DNA of 64,000 nucleotides from Dermatemys mawii (GCA_007922305.1 ML677330.1:1887109-1951108); one strand, 5' to 3'; positions 23,024 through 58,399 are shown, counted from the stretch's first letter. The notes: generated from the letters alone by a model not told the origin. Numbers and translations: made by a program.

Positions 23024-24303
23024 CAGGGGTCGGCAACCTATGGCACGCGTGCCAAAGATGGCACACAAGCCGATTTTTAATGGTACACTATTGCCTGCCG
23101 CGTGCCATTAAAATTCCTGCCTGACCTGGGCCGCTCTTCTCTGTCCCCACCGCCCCCACATGGGGGGCTGAAGCGTGGTCCTGCTAGCTGCTGCTGCAAA
23201 CTCCCACACCTCTTTCCCAGCTGCTAGGTTCCTGCCCCTCCTCCTCCCTGCCCCCCAGCAGCTGATGGCCCTTGCGAGGGAGGGGGAGGGAGAAACGGAG
23301 CTGCTCTAGAGAAGAGGCGGGGGAAGGGGGTGGAGTCAGGGCATATCCCCTCCATCCCCCTGCCGTGAGCACCCCCAGGACCCCAGCCCAAATCCCCAGC
23401 CCTCACCCCTGAAACCTCCTCATACACACCCAGCCCTCTGCCTGACCCTGCACCCCCAGACCCCTGCCCTGACCCCTGCAGCCCCCTCTCACACACCCAG
23501 CCCTCTGCCCTGACTCTGGCACCTCCCCACACACACCCATCCCCCTGCCCCCCACTCCATGCCCTGACTCTTGCACTCCCACATCACCACCCCCACTCTG
23601 AGCACCAAACGGGAGCTCCTGCAGCCCCCCACCCCCACATTCCCACCTGCACCCCTTTGCACCAAATGTGAGCTGCCCAGATAAGCGCTCCACACCCAAA
23701 CCTCTGCCCCAACCCTGAGCCCCCTCTCTCATTCTAACTCTTGGCCAGACCTTACACCCCAATCCCTAGCCTGCTCCTTCACCCCATCCCTGTGCTCAGT
23801 GCACGCCCACCCTCAGCTCAGTGCAGAGAGAGAGGAAGAGAATGGGCCAGAACCAGGGAGAAGATAGGTACCTGCTCTATGTGGACACGGCCGGGACCCC
23901 AGACCGGCAGCGGGCTGAGCCGCCCAGCCCACTGCTGGTCTGGGCTTCCGGCCGCTGGTCCCAGCCTCACTCGTCCCGCTGCCAGTCTGGGGTTCTGGCT
24001 GTTGGGCCCTTGCCAGCTGGGGTCCTGGCCGCAGGCCCCGCTCAGCCTGCTGCCAGCCAAGTGAATGGAATCCCAAGCTGGCAGCAGGCTGGTAGCACAA
24101 GATCAGCATTTTAATTTAATTTTAAATTAAGCTTCTTAAACATTCTGAAAATCTAGTTTACTTTACATACAATAGTTGTTATATAATGTACAGACTTATA
24201 GAAAGAGTCCTTCTAAAAACGTTAAACTATTAGTGGCACGCAAAACCTTAAAGTGAATAAGTGAAGACTTGGCACACCACTTCTGAAAAGTTGCCAACCT
24301 CTG
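23024..24303. mobile_element. 1.3-kb non-autonomous hAT element with perfect target duplication
   Basis: Ends CAGGGGTCGGCAACCT and AGTTGCCAACCTCTG, flanked on both sides by ggctatga (23016-23023 and 24304-24311). The interior is GC-rich with no transposase. The outer about 100-200 bases match the short copies at 1998 and 21273. The long open frames inside are not genes. Confidence 0.92.
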
Positions 24304-24329
24304 GGCTATGATTATAGCTCAAGTAGGCA

Positions 24330-24545
24330 TACCCTGGCCTCTAATTTCCCAGGTTCTCTTGGTTCCTCTTTTTAAAGATAGGTATTATGTTTGCCCTACT
24401 CCAGGGACCTCACTCATCCTCCATCAGTTTTCAAAGAAAGATCACTAATGGTTCTGAGATTGTTTCAGCTAGCTCCTTAAGTACCCTAGGGTGAATTTTG
24501 TCAGGACCTGCTGATGAATACATCCGACTTATCTCAATGTTTAAC
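24330..24545. repeat. Unclassified interspersed repeat
   Basis: 'ccatcagttttcaaagaaag' and 'gctccttaagtaccctaggg' phrases are those of a repeat I recognise from sauropsid DNA, but I cannot name its family securely. Confidence 0.35.
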
Positions 24546-24617
24546 CTCTTATTTGATGATTAAGCCTGTCTTTTTGTCTGAGTACCTCGATGTTATTTAA
24601 ATAAACAGAGTATAAAA

Positions 24618-24639
24618 GAGAGAGAGAGAGAGAGAGAGT
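24618..24639. repeat. (GA)n microsatellite
   Basis: About ten GA dinucleotides. Confidence 0.9.
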
Positions 24640-25206
24640 TTCTGTTATTTGCAGCTTTTTGGACTGTGGGGTAACTTGTGCTAGAAAATACCCTTTCTTT
24701 GGTTTTGTTTTCATTCTAGTATTCCTAGGAACTGACACTCCCATTAAACCACACAATAAACACATACCTTTCATTAGTTGCCAAGTAGTTAAGCAACATT
24801 TACTGAGCATAATCTTGACATATGAAAATACAGTACTTGGTACATCCTGGTGTTCCTGCTTTTTGTCTGTTATGCTCCAAGATAACTCAAAGGAGACACT
24901 TACATAAACAGCTAACAACTAGTATGGAAGCAATAGAAGCAGCCTGAGCATTTCAGTGGCATTCTTTGACAAAAGGCAGCAGTGGGACCAATGATTGTGA
25001 GTTAGGACATGGAAAAGTAAACTCCTAATGGGATCCTCCTTTTAATCATTTACTTTAAAGACTTTACTTTTGTTATCTTAGATTGCAGTTACGGTAAAAA
25101 ACGTTAGATTGAGGCAGGATCCTTAATGAAGAGTTCAAAATTATCTGTAAATCTGGAGGTTCTTGCACTTTATTTCTAAACAACCTTTTTAAATATTTTA
25201 CTAATG

Positions 25207-25219
25207 GTTAAAAATTAAT
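25207..25219 (+). promoter_or_regulatory. HNF1-like site upstream of CFI
   Basis: GTTAAAAATTAAT differs from the HNF1 palindrome GTTAATNATTAAC at two positions and lies about 80 bases before the CFI start codon. CFI is a liver gene, so the site is plausible, but no TATA box or transcription start is evident. Confidence 0.35.
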
Positions 25220-25296
25220 CACAGACAAATACCTAAGGCTAAAAAGAATCAGACACAGAGAAATTCTGCTAGCTACACAGAGAAAAACTCATCATC

Positions 25297-48993
<23,697 letters not shown>

Positions 48994-49312
48994 AGCTTTG
49001 GGAACTAAACACTACATTCTCAGCACCTACACACAAAAAAGAAGATTAGTTCCACCTTAGAATCAGCAGTTTTATTACATACTTGCAACTTTTAGAAGAA
49101 ATGTTTAAACAAATCTTTGAAAATGCTATTAGTGTTCTATAAATGTAATGATTCTTGCAGAAAATGTTTTGTATTGAAATTAGTTCACTGCCAGATTCCC
49201 TAATACATGCATGTATACTATAAGGAAATTAAAACATCTGATTTTTGGGGGGCAGGGGATATTACATTTCATGTTTGTGCAGTGGGATGGGCTGAAAGCA
49301 AGCAATAATAAA
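48994..49312 (+). other. CFI: CFI 3' UTR with poly(A) signal
   Basis: AT-rich tail after the stop. A canonical AATAAA lies at 49307-49312, so cleavage would be shortly after it. Confidence 0.6.
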
Positions 49313-49519
49313 ATGAATACATGACTGTTCAAACCTCACAGAGAGTGTGGCAAACTAAACACTGAAAAAATCCACACAAATTAAGTCAACGAGAACTCTG
49401 TCATGGACCTCAATGGGTACAGGATCAGACACTACAGCTAGGGGCCATTATCAAAAAGGGAGCATAGAGCAGGAGTGTTCTAATTCAATTCTGGTTCCTC
49501 CTAAATTTATGATGAAGTT

Positions 49520-50520
49520 GTGTATCTTAGGTCAACCCCCACTCCCCGAGTGTAGACCTGGCCTTAGACTCCCTATACAATACACAGGGAGAGGTAAACA
49601 CCTGAGAATGGGCTCCACAAAAGTCAACACGCCATACAAGAAGCTGCCAATCTGAGATGACAACAAGAGGTATGCAGCCTAAACCCTGCTCTTGACAACG
49701 AGTTTGGTGCCTAAATCTGGGCTTGTGGACGAGGCCTACTCCCACCAATCTCTGCTTATCACCCACAACCAGGAACACCTTTCCTGGAGTCAGGTGGCTT
49801 AAGTACCTCAGTTGTTTCTTGAAAGGAAGGCTTAAGCACCTGCTTAGCTCCACACAAAATGGCTAGCAGGACCCCATATAACCCTTAGACTTAATGCTTA
49901 GAGCACTCACCTGGGATGTGGGAGTACCCCTATTCAATCCCCCCCCACACACCTCGTGAAGAGAAAGGATTTGAACAGGGGAGTCCCACCTCTCCAGTGA
50001 CTGCCCTCACTCCTGAGCTACAAAGTCATTCTGCCTCTGCTCCAATTATTTAATTATTCAATTAAAGAAGGGTTTAAACAAGAAAGATTGAGAAAGACCC
50101 ACCTCAGAATATCCCATAGTCCAACGGTTAGAGCACTCATAGGGGGAAGGGGGAGAGGAGAGCACTGTTTAAATCTCATCTCATCAGGACAAGAGGGGAA
50201 TTAAAGCAGGGTCTTCCACCTCTCAGGAGAGTAACCTAACCATTGAGCCAAAGATTGGGAGGATAATTCTTTCCTCCCCACTGTTTGATGTAGCACTCAG
50301 CAACCTTTGAAAACACCTATCAGGCCAGCCCAGCAGGTGAGATAAGCAGGGTAGGCCTAGCTCCACCTGGTTTGAGCACCACCTTGGAGCTTTTGGGTGG
50401 CGGGGGGAAGGACAATAGACATCAGCACTGAGGCAACAGCACATGTGTGATGAGGTAGAACCATCGGTGTCTAGGGAATGTGTACAGGAAAAATGTAAGC
50501 GATGAGTGAAATCAGGAGCT
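49520..50520. repeat. Composite interspersed repeat region
   Basis: Includes 'gtgtagacctggccttaga' (end of the 'gtctacac' transposon family) and repeated 'gttagagcactca' and 'tttgaacaggggagtcccac' phrases in both orientations (49890-50230). They resemble tRNA A/B boxes superficially, but no tRNA folds. Confidence 0.45.
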
Positions 50521-51249
50521 TGCAGGATTAGGCAGCAGATGAGCAGGAGTTTTGTGGATCACGGTGCTTAAAAGTGATTTCCTGAAGGGGGGCCTCAGTG
50601 TACTGAACACAGGGAGAGTCTTCCTTCCTCCTTAACAGGTGGAGTAAGAACTCCCTGTTAGATCTCCCCTGGATAGATCTTCCTGCTCTGCTCCTTGGCC
50701 TTACCTGGAAGCAGGACAGCAGAGGCATTAACTAGCTTTCTGCTCTGATTAATTGTTAATTCTGTCCTGAAATTTCAAAAGCACTACATTTTGAGGGGTT
50801 TGGTACATCCAAAAATGGAGGTCTCTTTGACAAAATGAAAAAACTCCCACCGCTATCCTAGTTGAGCTCATCTAAGTAGTAGTTAGGATTTTTGTTTACA
50901 AACTTAATTTCCAGAAACTCTAAATGTGTTTTGTAAATGAATTTACCTGGGACTAAATGTTCTCCTCAGCAAAATAGGAGTGGGCTCTTCATGTTTAATA
51001 GTTTTACCATCATTCTGCCTTTTCATTAGGGCCCAGTCCTACAGCCCTTTCTCCAGTGTTTTCTCCAGGAATTGAAATGTGGGAGTGGAGATCCCTGGAT
51101 TATTCAGGGGAGTGAGGGCCAATGAGGGCTGAGACCCATGAGGGCAAAGGTGGGCTGTATGGCACCATAGTAAAAACTGAAAAATGTTTCCCGACTATTT
51201 TATTAGATTTAACTCATGCTTTAAAATCATCACAAATTAAAGGTGGCTA

Positions 51250-52560
51250 TTCAAGCCTACTATGAAGCACAACATCTACATCCTTCTTGGTTTCTTGTTG
51301 TAATTTTGCACTCTTTGGTGTCTCCTTATGTGTCCTTTACTTCCAGTCCTTCATGATATGCTCATGATCAGGCAGAAGGCAACTTCTTTCAGAACACAAA
51401 ATTCTATTCAATGAAGAAAAAATATACTCATCTGTAGCTGTTGTGACTGGGAGTAGCAAGAGATTAATTCCTACTTTTATCCCAGGTAACGTAGCACAAA
51501 GGTTGGGTCGAACCACTAGTGATGATAAAGAAGATGAAGTTAAATCTTCATTCGTTCGTCATATGATATTCCACTCTGTGTTCAAAATTCTCTGTACTGT
51601 CCTGATCACATAGCAGCTCCTTTACTGGTAGTGCCTCACTCCATTCAAATGTAGGTGTTTTATATGACAGGCATCTGTAAAAGCTACATGGAGGCTGAAT
51701 AGGATCCAGAAATCTCTATTGTACATTTGTAAGAATCAAGTCTATGTACTTTTTCAGCTGGCTTAACAAATACTTGTCCTCTTCACTTATGGAATCAATA
51801 TAAATACCTTCATTAATCAACTTCTGGACTAAAGTCTTTGCTTCTTCCAGTACATTTTCAATGGATATCTCTGATCGATCCAAGGATAGCTTCTATTGCT
51901 GGACAAAGATCTACTACTGTTGTAGTAGATGCCTGGATGACATTGTTTAATGACCCAAGTGGTTTCAACAGTAGACTTACAAGAAAGAGAATGGCGATAG
52001 TCATCTCTGAACGAAGTGACAAAAGTAGTCCACCAGCCTTGCTACTTAGATCTGTCCTATCTTGGTGGATATTTTCCAAAGCCAGTAATAATGGTTGCAG
52101 TAATTTTAAGACATTGGCACTTCAGTCCCAGTGTATCTTGTATTTGTTTCCAAAATGTTCAGTCCTTTTGGACTCTTGCTGAAAAAAAGAGTATAAAAAA
52201 GCCAATAAATGTGTGGCTTTTTAATGTCTTTTGTAGCTTCTGCAGCTTGTATTAGTGCTAGCTGGAGTAGATGGCCTCTAGAGCGTGTATAGGAGAGATT
52301 GGGTTACACTTTTCTCTGAGCAAAGCTTGTACTCCGCTACGTCTTCCAGAGAAGTTTGTAGCTCCATCAAATTCACAAGCAGCCATCTGTTTGGGGTTCA
52401 ATTTACAAGCATTTAACTCTCCTAAGATGTCACAGATGCTGCTTATGTGTCTTCTATAACCTGAACATCTAGAATGCATCCTGCTCATGAATAAGGCAAA
52501 CATGATTTGCCCAAAACATAGTACCTCTGGTTTTGGAAATAGTGTTTGCTCAGAGAAGCA
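51250..52560 (-). pseudogene. Decayed hAT transposase (ZMYM1/DUF4371-like)
   Basis: Minus-strand segments encode CEFDGATNFSGRRSGVQALL (about 52320-52385), the hAT catalytic-domain motif, and downstream ALENIHQDRTDLSSKAGGLL (52020-52085), typical of the ZMYM1-like hAT group. Stops and frameshifts between them show it is dead. Orientation and domain order fit one former gene. Confidence 0.7.
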
Positions 52561-53070
52561 CCGATGATGAAATACTAAGAGTTACTGATTTGTCAGGATT
52601 CAGGGCTTGTTCTTTCTCTCACTGCACTCTGTGTACAACTGATATAGCTGGTTGGAAAATTTGACCATTTTCCTGCAAAACATGTGACTGTCATTTCCAC
52701 CCTCATCCAATCAAAACATTTCAAAAAGATTGTAAATTCAGCCAGCTCTAACAAATGGTCTTTGCTAACCCACTAAAACACCAAAGATTTAATATGACCA
52801 CTTTCTACTAATGTCACCCAAAGCTACCATCTCTCATGTGGTCAGCTCACAGAAGGAACTCTCCCAGTTCCTTAACTACCTTATTTTGAACCCATATCAT
52901 TTCAAAATAATCTGTTCTTGAAACAGGCATTACAAACTCAGGAGGAAAGGCTCCCCCCTCCATCTCCCTCAATGACTTCTTAAAACATATATGGAATAGA
53001 TCAAGCCTTACTTGTTGAGAAGATCTACAGTTTTTAACCCCTTTCCATGCAAAATAGAACATACTATAAG

Positions 53071-53185
53071 TAGGGTGACTAAATGTCCTAATTTTTTAGG
53101 CCCGATTTTGGGGTCTTTTTCTTACATAGGCTCCTATTACCCCCATCCAGTCCTGATTTTTCACAGTTGCTGTCTGGTCACCCTA
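53071..53185. mobile_element. 115-bp MITE
   Basis: Inverted ends TAGGGTGACTAAATGTCC and CTGTCTGGTCACCCTA. Flanks actataag (53063-53070) and actataaa (53186-53193), a 7/8 eight-base duplication. A hAT-type MITE by duplication length. Confidence 0.85.
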
Positions 53186-53274
53186 ACTATAAAGGAAGAT
53201 ATGAAGTTCATATCTTTCCCATTGCAGAAGTTACAAAGAGTCCTGTGGCACCTTAAAGACTAACTAAAATTTTA

Positions 53275-53312
53275 GAGCATAAGCTTTCGTGGGTTAATAC
53301 CCACTTTGTCGG
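53275..53312 (-). ncRNA. Hammerhead-like motif in Penelope terminus (left)
   Basis: The inverted copy of the right motif, read on the minus strand. It has CCGACAA in place of CCGACGA, so it is more degraded; the GTGGGT/ACCCAC stem and GAAA are kept. Confidence 0.4.
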
Positions 53313-53540
53313 ATGCATGCAGTGGAAGTATCCAGGGGCAGGTATAAATAGGTAGGCAAGAACCAGGTGGGAGATAACAAGGTTAGTCCAATGAGGCTGA
53401 ATCAGCTTGTTATCTCTAATCAGGGAGGGTGAGGTGTTCCTCTAGCAGCTGAACTGGAGGTGTGAATAGCGAGAGAAGAGAAGCTGCTTTTGTAGTTAGC
53501 TAGCCATTCAAAATCTCTATTCAGTCCCAAATTGATTGTG

Positions 53541-56138
53541 TCAAATTTGCAAATGAATTGCAGCTCTGCAGTCTCTCTTTGCAGTCTGGACTTGAAGTTT
53601 TTTTGCTGCAAAATGCTGACCTTTAAATCTTTTATGGTGTGTCCGGTGAGGTTGAAGTGCTCTCCTACAGGTTTTTGAATATTGCCATTCCTGATATCTG
53701 ATTTGTGTCCATTTATCCTTTTTCATAGGGACTGTCCAGTTTGGCCGATGTACATAGTAGAGGGACATTGCTGGCACATAATGGCGTATATTACATTGGT
53801 AGATGTGCAGGTGAATGAACCAGTGATGGTGTGGCTGATCTGGTTTGGTCCTGTGATGGTGTTGCTGGTGTAGATGTGTGGGCAGAGTTGGCATCGAGGT
53901 TTGTTGCATGGATTGGTTCCTGAGTTAGAGTTATTATGGCACGGTGTGCTGTTGCTGGTGAGAATATGCTTGAGGTTGGCAGGTTGTCTGTAGGCCAGGA
54001 CTGGCCTGCCTCCCAAGGCCTGTGAAAGCGAGGGATTGTTGTCCAGGATGGGTTGTAGATCATTGATGATGCGTTGGAGAGGCTTTAACTGAGGACTGTA
54101 GGTGATGGCCAGTGGTGGTCTGTTGTTTTCTTTCTTGGGCTTGTCTTGCAGCAGCAGGCTTCTGGGTACACGTCTAGCTCTGTTGATCTGTGTCCTTATT
54201 TCCTTGTGCGGGTACTGTAGTTTTGAGAAAGCTTGGTGGAGATCTTGTAGGTGCTGGTCTCTGTCTGAGGGAGCAAATACGATTGTACCTCAGTGCTTGG
54301 CTGTAGACAATGGATCGTGTGGTGTGCCCAGGGTGGAAGCTGGTGGCATGAAGGTAGGCATAGCTGTCGGTAGGTTTTCGGTATAGAGTGGTGTTGATGT
54401 GGCCATCATTAATTTGCACCGTGGTGTCCAGGAAGTGGACCTCCCGTGTAGATTGGTCCAGGCTGAGGTGGATGGTGGGGTGGAAGCTGTTGAAATCATG
54501 GTGGAACTCTTCTAGAGTTTCTTTCCCATGGGTCCAGATGATGAAGATGTCATCAATGTAGCGTAGATAGAGGAGGGGCGTGAGTGAACGAGATTTGAGG
54601 AAGCGTTGTTCCAGGTCAACCATAAAGATGTTGGCATACTGTGGGGCCATGCGGGTGCCCATAGCGGTGCCACTGGTCTGGAGGTTTATATTGTCACCAA
54701 ATTTGAAATAATTGTGTGTGAGGATAAAGTCACAGAGCTCAGCAACCACTTATGCTGTGGCATCATCAGGGATACTATTCTTGACAGCTTGTATTCCATC
54801 TTTGTGTGGGATGTTTGTGTAGAGAGCCTCTACATCCATGGTGGCTAGGATGGTGTTTTCTGGAAGGTCACCAATGCATTGTAGTTTTCTCAGGAAGTCA
54901 GTGGTGTCACGGAGATAGCTGGGAGTGCTGGTGGCATAGGGTCTGAGTACAGTGTCCACATATCCAGACAGTCCTTCAGTGAGAGTGCCAATGCCCGAGA
55001 TGATGGGGCGTCCAGGATTTCCTGGTTTGTGGATCTTGGGTAAAAGATAGAATAACCCCGGTCGGGGTTCTAAGGGTATGTTAATTTGTTCCTGTGTTAG
55101 TGTAGGGAGTGTCCTGAGTAGACGGTGCAGTTTCTTAGTATATTCTTCAGTGGGATCTGAGGGAAGTGGCCTGTAGAAATTGGTGTTGGAGAGTTGTCTG
55201 GTAGCCTCCTTTTGGTAGTCAGACCTGTCCATGATGACAACAGCACCTCCTTTATCAGCCTCTTTGATTATGATGTCAGGGTTGTTTCTGAGGCTGTGGA
55301 TAGCATTGCGTTCTGCTCGACTTAGGTTGGAAGGCAGGCGATGTTATTTTTCCACAATTTCTGCCTGTGCACATCGGCGGAAGCATTCTATGTATAGGTC
55401 CAGACTGTCATTTCGACCTTCAGGGGGAGTCCATGTGGAGTTCTTCTTCTTGTGCTGCTGGTGGGATGGTGTCTGTGTATCAGTGCGCTGTTCTATGTAG
55501 TCTTGAAAGTATTCTTTGAGTCGGAGACGGCGAAAGTAGGCTTCCAGATCACCGCAAAATTGTATCATGTTTGTGGGGGTGGTGGGGCAGAATGAGAGTC
55601 CTCGAGATAGGACAGCCTCTTCTGCCGGGCTGAGTATGTAGCTGGATAGATTGACGATACTGCTGGGTGAGTTAGGGGTACCACTGCTGTGGCCCCATGT
55701 GGCAGGTAGGATTTTAGATAGCTTGCAGTCCTTTTTCTTTTGTAGAGAGGTGAAGTGTGTAATATAGATCTCCTGTCTTATTTTAGTAAGGTCTGTTTGT
55801 GTGGAGGGTTGGTTGTTTATCAAGGTCTCCAGGTTGGAAAGCTCTTTTTTGATGTTTTGCTGTTTGCTGTACAGGATGCTGATCAGGTGGTTCCTCAGTT
55901 TCTTAGATAGTGTCTGGCATAATCTCTCACTGTAGTCTGTGCAGTATGTAGAAAGCAATGGATTTTTCACCTTCAGTCCATTTGGTATGATGTCAATCCG
56001 TTTGCATTTGGAGAGAAAGATGATATTTGTCTGTATTTGTGCAAGTTTTTTCATGAGGTTGATGGATTTCCACTCCATACGGCTAAATGCAGTGCCTTGC
56101 ATGTTGTCTATGTTATCTCCCACCTGGTTCTTGCCCAC
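53541..56138 (-). pseudogene. Penelope-like polyprotein (RT plus GIY-YIG endonuclease), disrupted
   Basis: In minus-strand order: N-terminal region (56138-55344); RT fingers with FYLLPKIHKPGNPGRP and ATMDVEALYTNIPH (55232-54750); RT palm with GTAMGTRMAPQYANIFM and catalytic YIDD (54749-54174); endonuclease segment with YAIMCQQCPSTMYIGQTGQ (54016-53723) and C-terminal part (to 53541). One in-frame stop (near 54750) and several frameshifts interrupt it. Enzymatic role by family: target-primed reverse transcription. Not functional as written. Confidence 0.88.
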
Positions 56139-56177
56139 CTATTTATACCTGCCCCTGGATACTTCCACTGCATGCAT

Positions 56178-56215
56178 CCGACGAAGTGGGTATTAACCCA
56201 CGAAAGCTTATGCTC
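56178..56215 (+). ncRNA. Hammerhead-ribozyme-like motif in Penelope terminus (right)
   Basis: CCGACGA (56178-56184), a 6-bp stem GTGGGT/ACCCAC with a 4-base loop, GAAA (56202-56205), a 2-bp stem GC/GC and then TC. This is the hammerhead core order with a short stem III, as known for Penelope-like elements. The first box deviates from CTGANGA, and stem I is not evident. Confidence 0.5.
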
Positions 56216-57202
56216 TAAAATTTTAGTTAGTCTTTAAGGTGCCACAGGACTCTTTGTCACTTCTGCAATTCCAGACTAACACGGCCACCCCTCTGATTTT
56301 TATCTTCCCCATGTTATTATATTAATGTAGGTGAGGATTTTTTGTTTAAAATTCTACATTTCACTGGAGAAGGAATAAACCTCAAGGGCCTATCTATTCA
56401 TGGTTCCACAATTCTTACACAGCAAATCAAATCAGGAATTCTATATAAATGCTGCAAAAACCTTTATGACCTAAGCTGCTTTCTAACTTATTTTGAACCA
56501 CAAGTTGTTTTCCATAGCAGAATACAGTCGAACACAGCAAATATTTCAGAATTTAGCTTTAGCTTGGCTTTAGTTTAACCTAGGGATCTCAAACATGCCC
56601 GTAGGGTTATTTCCTGCAGTCTGCCAAGCTCCTCTCCGCCTGCTCTCCCACCCCCACCCAACATGCCACATCCCCACTTCTCTGCTTACTTCCAGGTACT
56701 TCCAGCTGTTTGGCAGCACTTAGCGCTTTCCAGGAGGGAGGAGAAGGGAGCTGGGCGCTCAGGGGAGGAGGCAGAGAAGAGGCGGGGCAGAGGTGGGGAT
56801 TTGGGGAAGGGGATGGAAAGGAAGTGAGGAAGGGGTGGGAAGAGGCAGAGCCTCCTGGAAGGAGTGGAGGGGGGCGGGGGTCAGTGATGCAGCCTTCTGG
56901 TAGATGTACTAGTCCTCATGTGGCCCTCCTGGTAATTTGAGTTTGAGATCCCGGGTTTAACCCAAAGATTTATTTATGTAATGTGGAGAAACCCTCCCAG
57001 AGATCTCAAAACTGAAGATCAAGTTACAAACAAACAAATTATCCAGGAGCTGAAAAGGGGAATGTACACTCTTTGTAATAGATCCCAGCTCCTGCACAGG
57101 CTTACAGGCTTAACACTTTACTACCAGGTTTAAGACTAGCAGCCCTTTAGTCTGTATCCGTAAAGAAAACGAGGAGTACTTGTGGCCCCTTAGAGACTAA
57201 CC

Positions 57203-58142
57203 CAGGGGTGAGCAAACTACGGCCCACGGGCCACATGTGGCCCGCCAGCCATTTTCATCCTGCCCGCAAGCTTGCTCCTAGCTGAAGGGCCGGGCTGGCG
57301 TGCTACAGGTCCCAGCGCTTACGGGCGGCCCCTCCCAGCGCTCCTTGGCCGGGCGGCCGGGTGGAGCATGGAAAGCTGCAGGGCCACACGCTCCCTGGCC
57401 CGGCGGCCGGGTGAAGCACGGAGAGCCACGGGGCCCCATGCTCCTTGGCCCGGTGGCCGGGTGAAGTGCGGAGAGCCGCGGGGCCCCACGCTCCCTGGCC
57501 TCGTGGCTGGGTGAAGCACGGAGAGCCACGGGGCCCCACGCTCCTTGGCCCGGTGGCCGGGTGGAGAGCGGGGAGCCGCAGGGGCCCGCGCTCCCTGGCC
57601 AGGTGCAGTCCAGGAGCGCCCAGCTGACTAAGGTAAGGGGTGGGGGGGGTTAGGTGGTGGGGTCCTGGGGGTGGTGGTTAGGGTGGGGGGGTCTCAGGAG
57701 GGGGCAGTCAGGGAACAAAGCAAGGGGGCTTAGATGGGGACTGGGGTCCCAGGGGGTGGTAGTTAGGGTGGGGGGATCTTGGGAGGGTGTAGTCAGGGAA
57801 CAAAGCAGAGGGGCTTAGATAAGGGGTGGAGTCCCAGGGGTGGTGGTTAGGGTGGGGGGATCTCAGGAGGGGCAGTCAGGGAACAAAGAACAGGGGGGCT
57901 TAGATAGGGGGTATGGTTCTGGGGCAGCAGTTAGAATGAGGGGGTCTCCGGAGGGGGCAATCAGGGGACAAGGAGCTGGGGGTGGTTAGATGGTTCAGGG
58001 GCTCTGAGGGGGGCAGTCAGGGGGCAGGAAGTGGGTGGGGGTTGGATAAGGAGCGGGGTCAGGCACAGCCTTCCCTGCCCGGCCCTCCGCACAATTTTTA
58101 ACACTGATGTGGCCCTCGGACCAAAAAGTTTGCCCATCCCTG
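57203..58142. mobile_element. 940-bp GC-rich hAT element with perfect target duplication
   Basis: Ends CAGGGGTGAGCAAACTAC and AAGTTTGCCCATCCCTG, flanked on both sides by gactaacc (57195-57202, 58143-58150). The interior has about five 60-bp tandem units (57310-57600), then G-rich units of about 90 bp. Not coding. Confidence 0.93.
57310..57960. repeat. Two tandem-repeat blocks inside the hAT
   Basis: First block: about five units with 'cacgctccctggcccggcgg' and 'ccgggtgaagcacggagagc'. Second: about four units with 'tggtggttagggtgggggg' and 'gcagtcagggaacaaag', rich in G runs. Confidence 0.8.
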
Positions 58143-58399
58143 GACTAACCAATAAATTAGTTAGTCTCTAAGATGCCACAAGTACTCCTTATTTACTTTA
58201 CTACCAGTAGTCCCCAGGACGTTAATGGAACTATTAATTGTAGTTAAGCACATGTATTTACAGGAGTCAGGCCTAACCCATCACAGCTCATCTGACCTAA
58301 CTCACAATATGCGAAGCGCGTCGAGATCCGCAGATAAGGAGCTAAATGTTTCATTTATTATTTCAAAGAGTTTGTGCTTAATTCATTGGCACCGGTGCA

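Larger units (their letters stand above)
53221..56269 (-). mobile_element. Penelope-like element with inverted terminal repeats
   Basis: Termini 53221-53380 and 56120-56269 are inverted copies ('attgcagaag', 'gagtcctgtggcacctta', 'cataagctttcgtgggtt', 'aaccaggtgggagataac'). Between them, minus-strand frames encode a Penelope RT and a GIY-YIG-type endonuclease. This terminal arrangement and domain pair define Penelope-like elements. Confidence 0.92.
57160..58195. mobile_element. Second Penelope-type terminal hairpin, split by a hAT
   Basis: 57160-57202 ('gaggagtacttgtggcccct', 'tagagactaac') is complementary to 58151-58195 ('gttagtctctaagatgccac', 'aagtactcctta'). It is a different subfamily from the 53.2 kb element. 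It was one hairpin before the hAT entered. Confidence 0.75.

Noticed and set aside
23224..23762. Gly-rich minus-strand frames at 23.2-23.8 kb
   Set aside because: They lie within the GC-rich interior of the hAT element bounded by perfect target duplications.
49880..50240. tRNA-like 'gttagagcactca' and 'tttgaacaggg' motifs
   Set aside because: They resemble A/B-box text but form no cloverleaf and occur in both orientations as part of an interspersed repeat.
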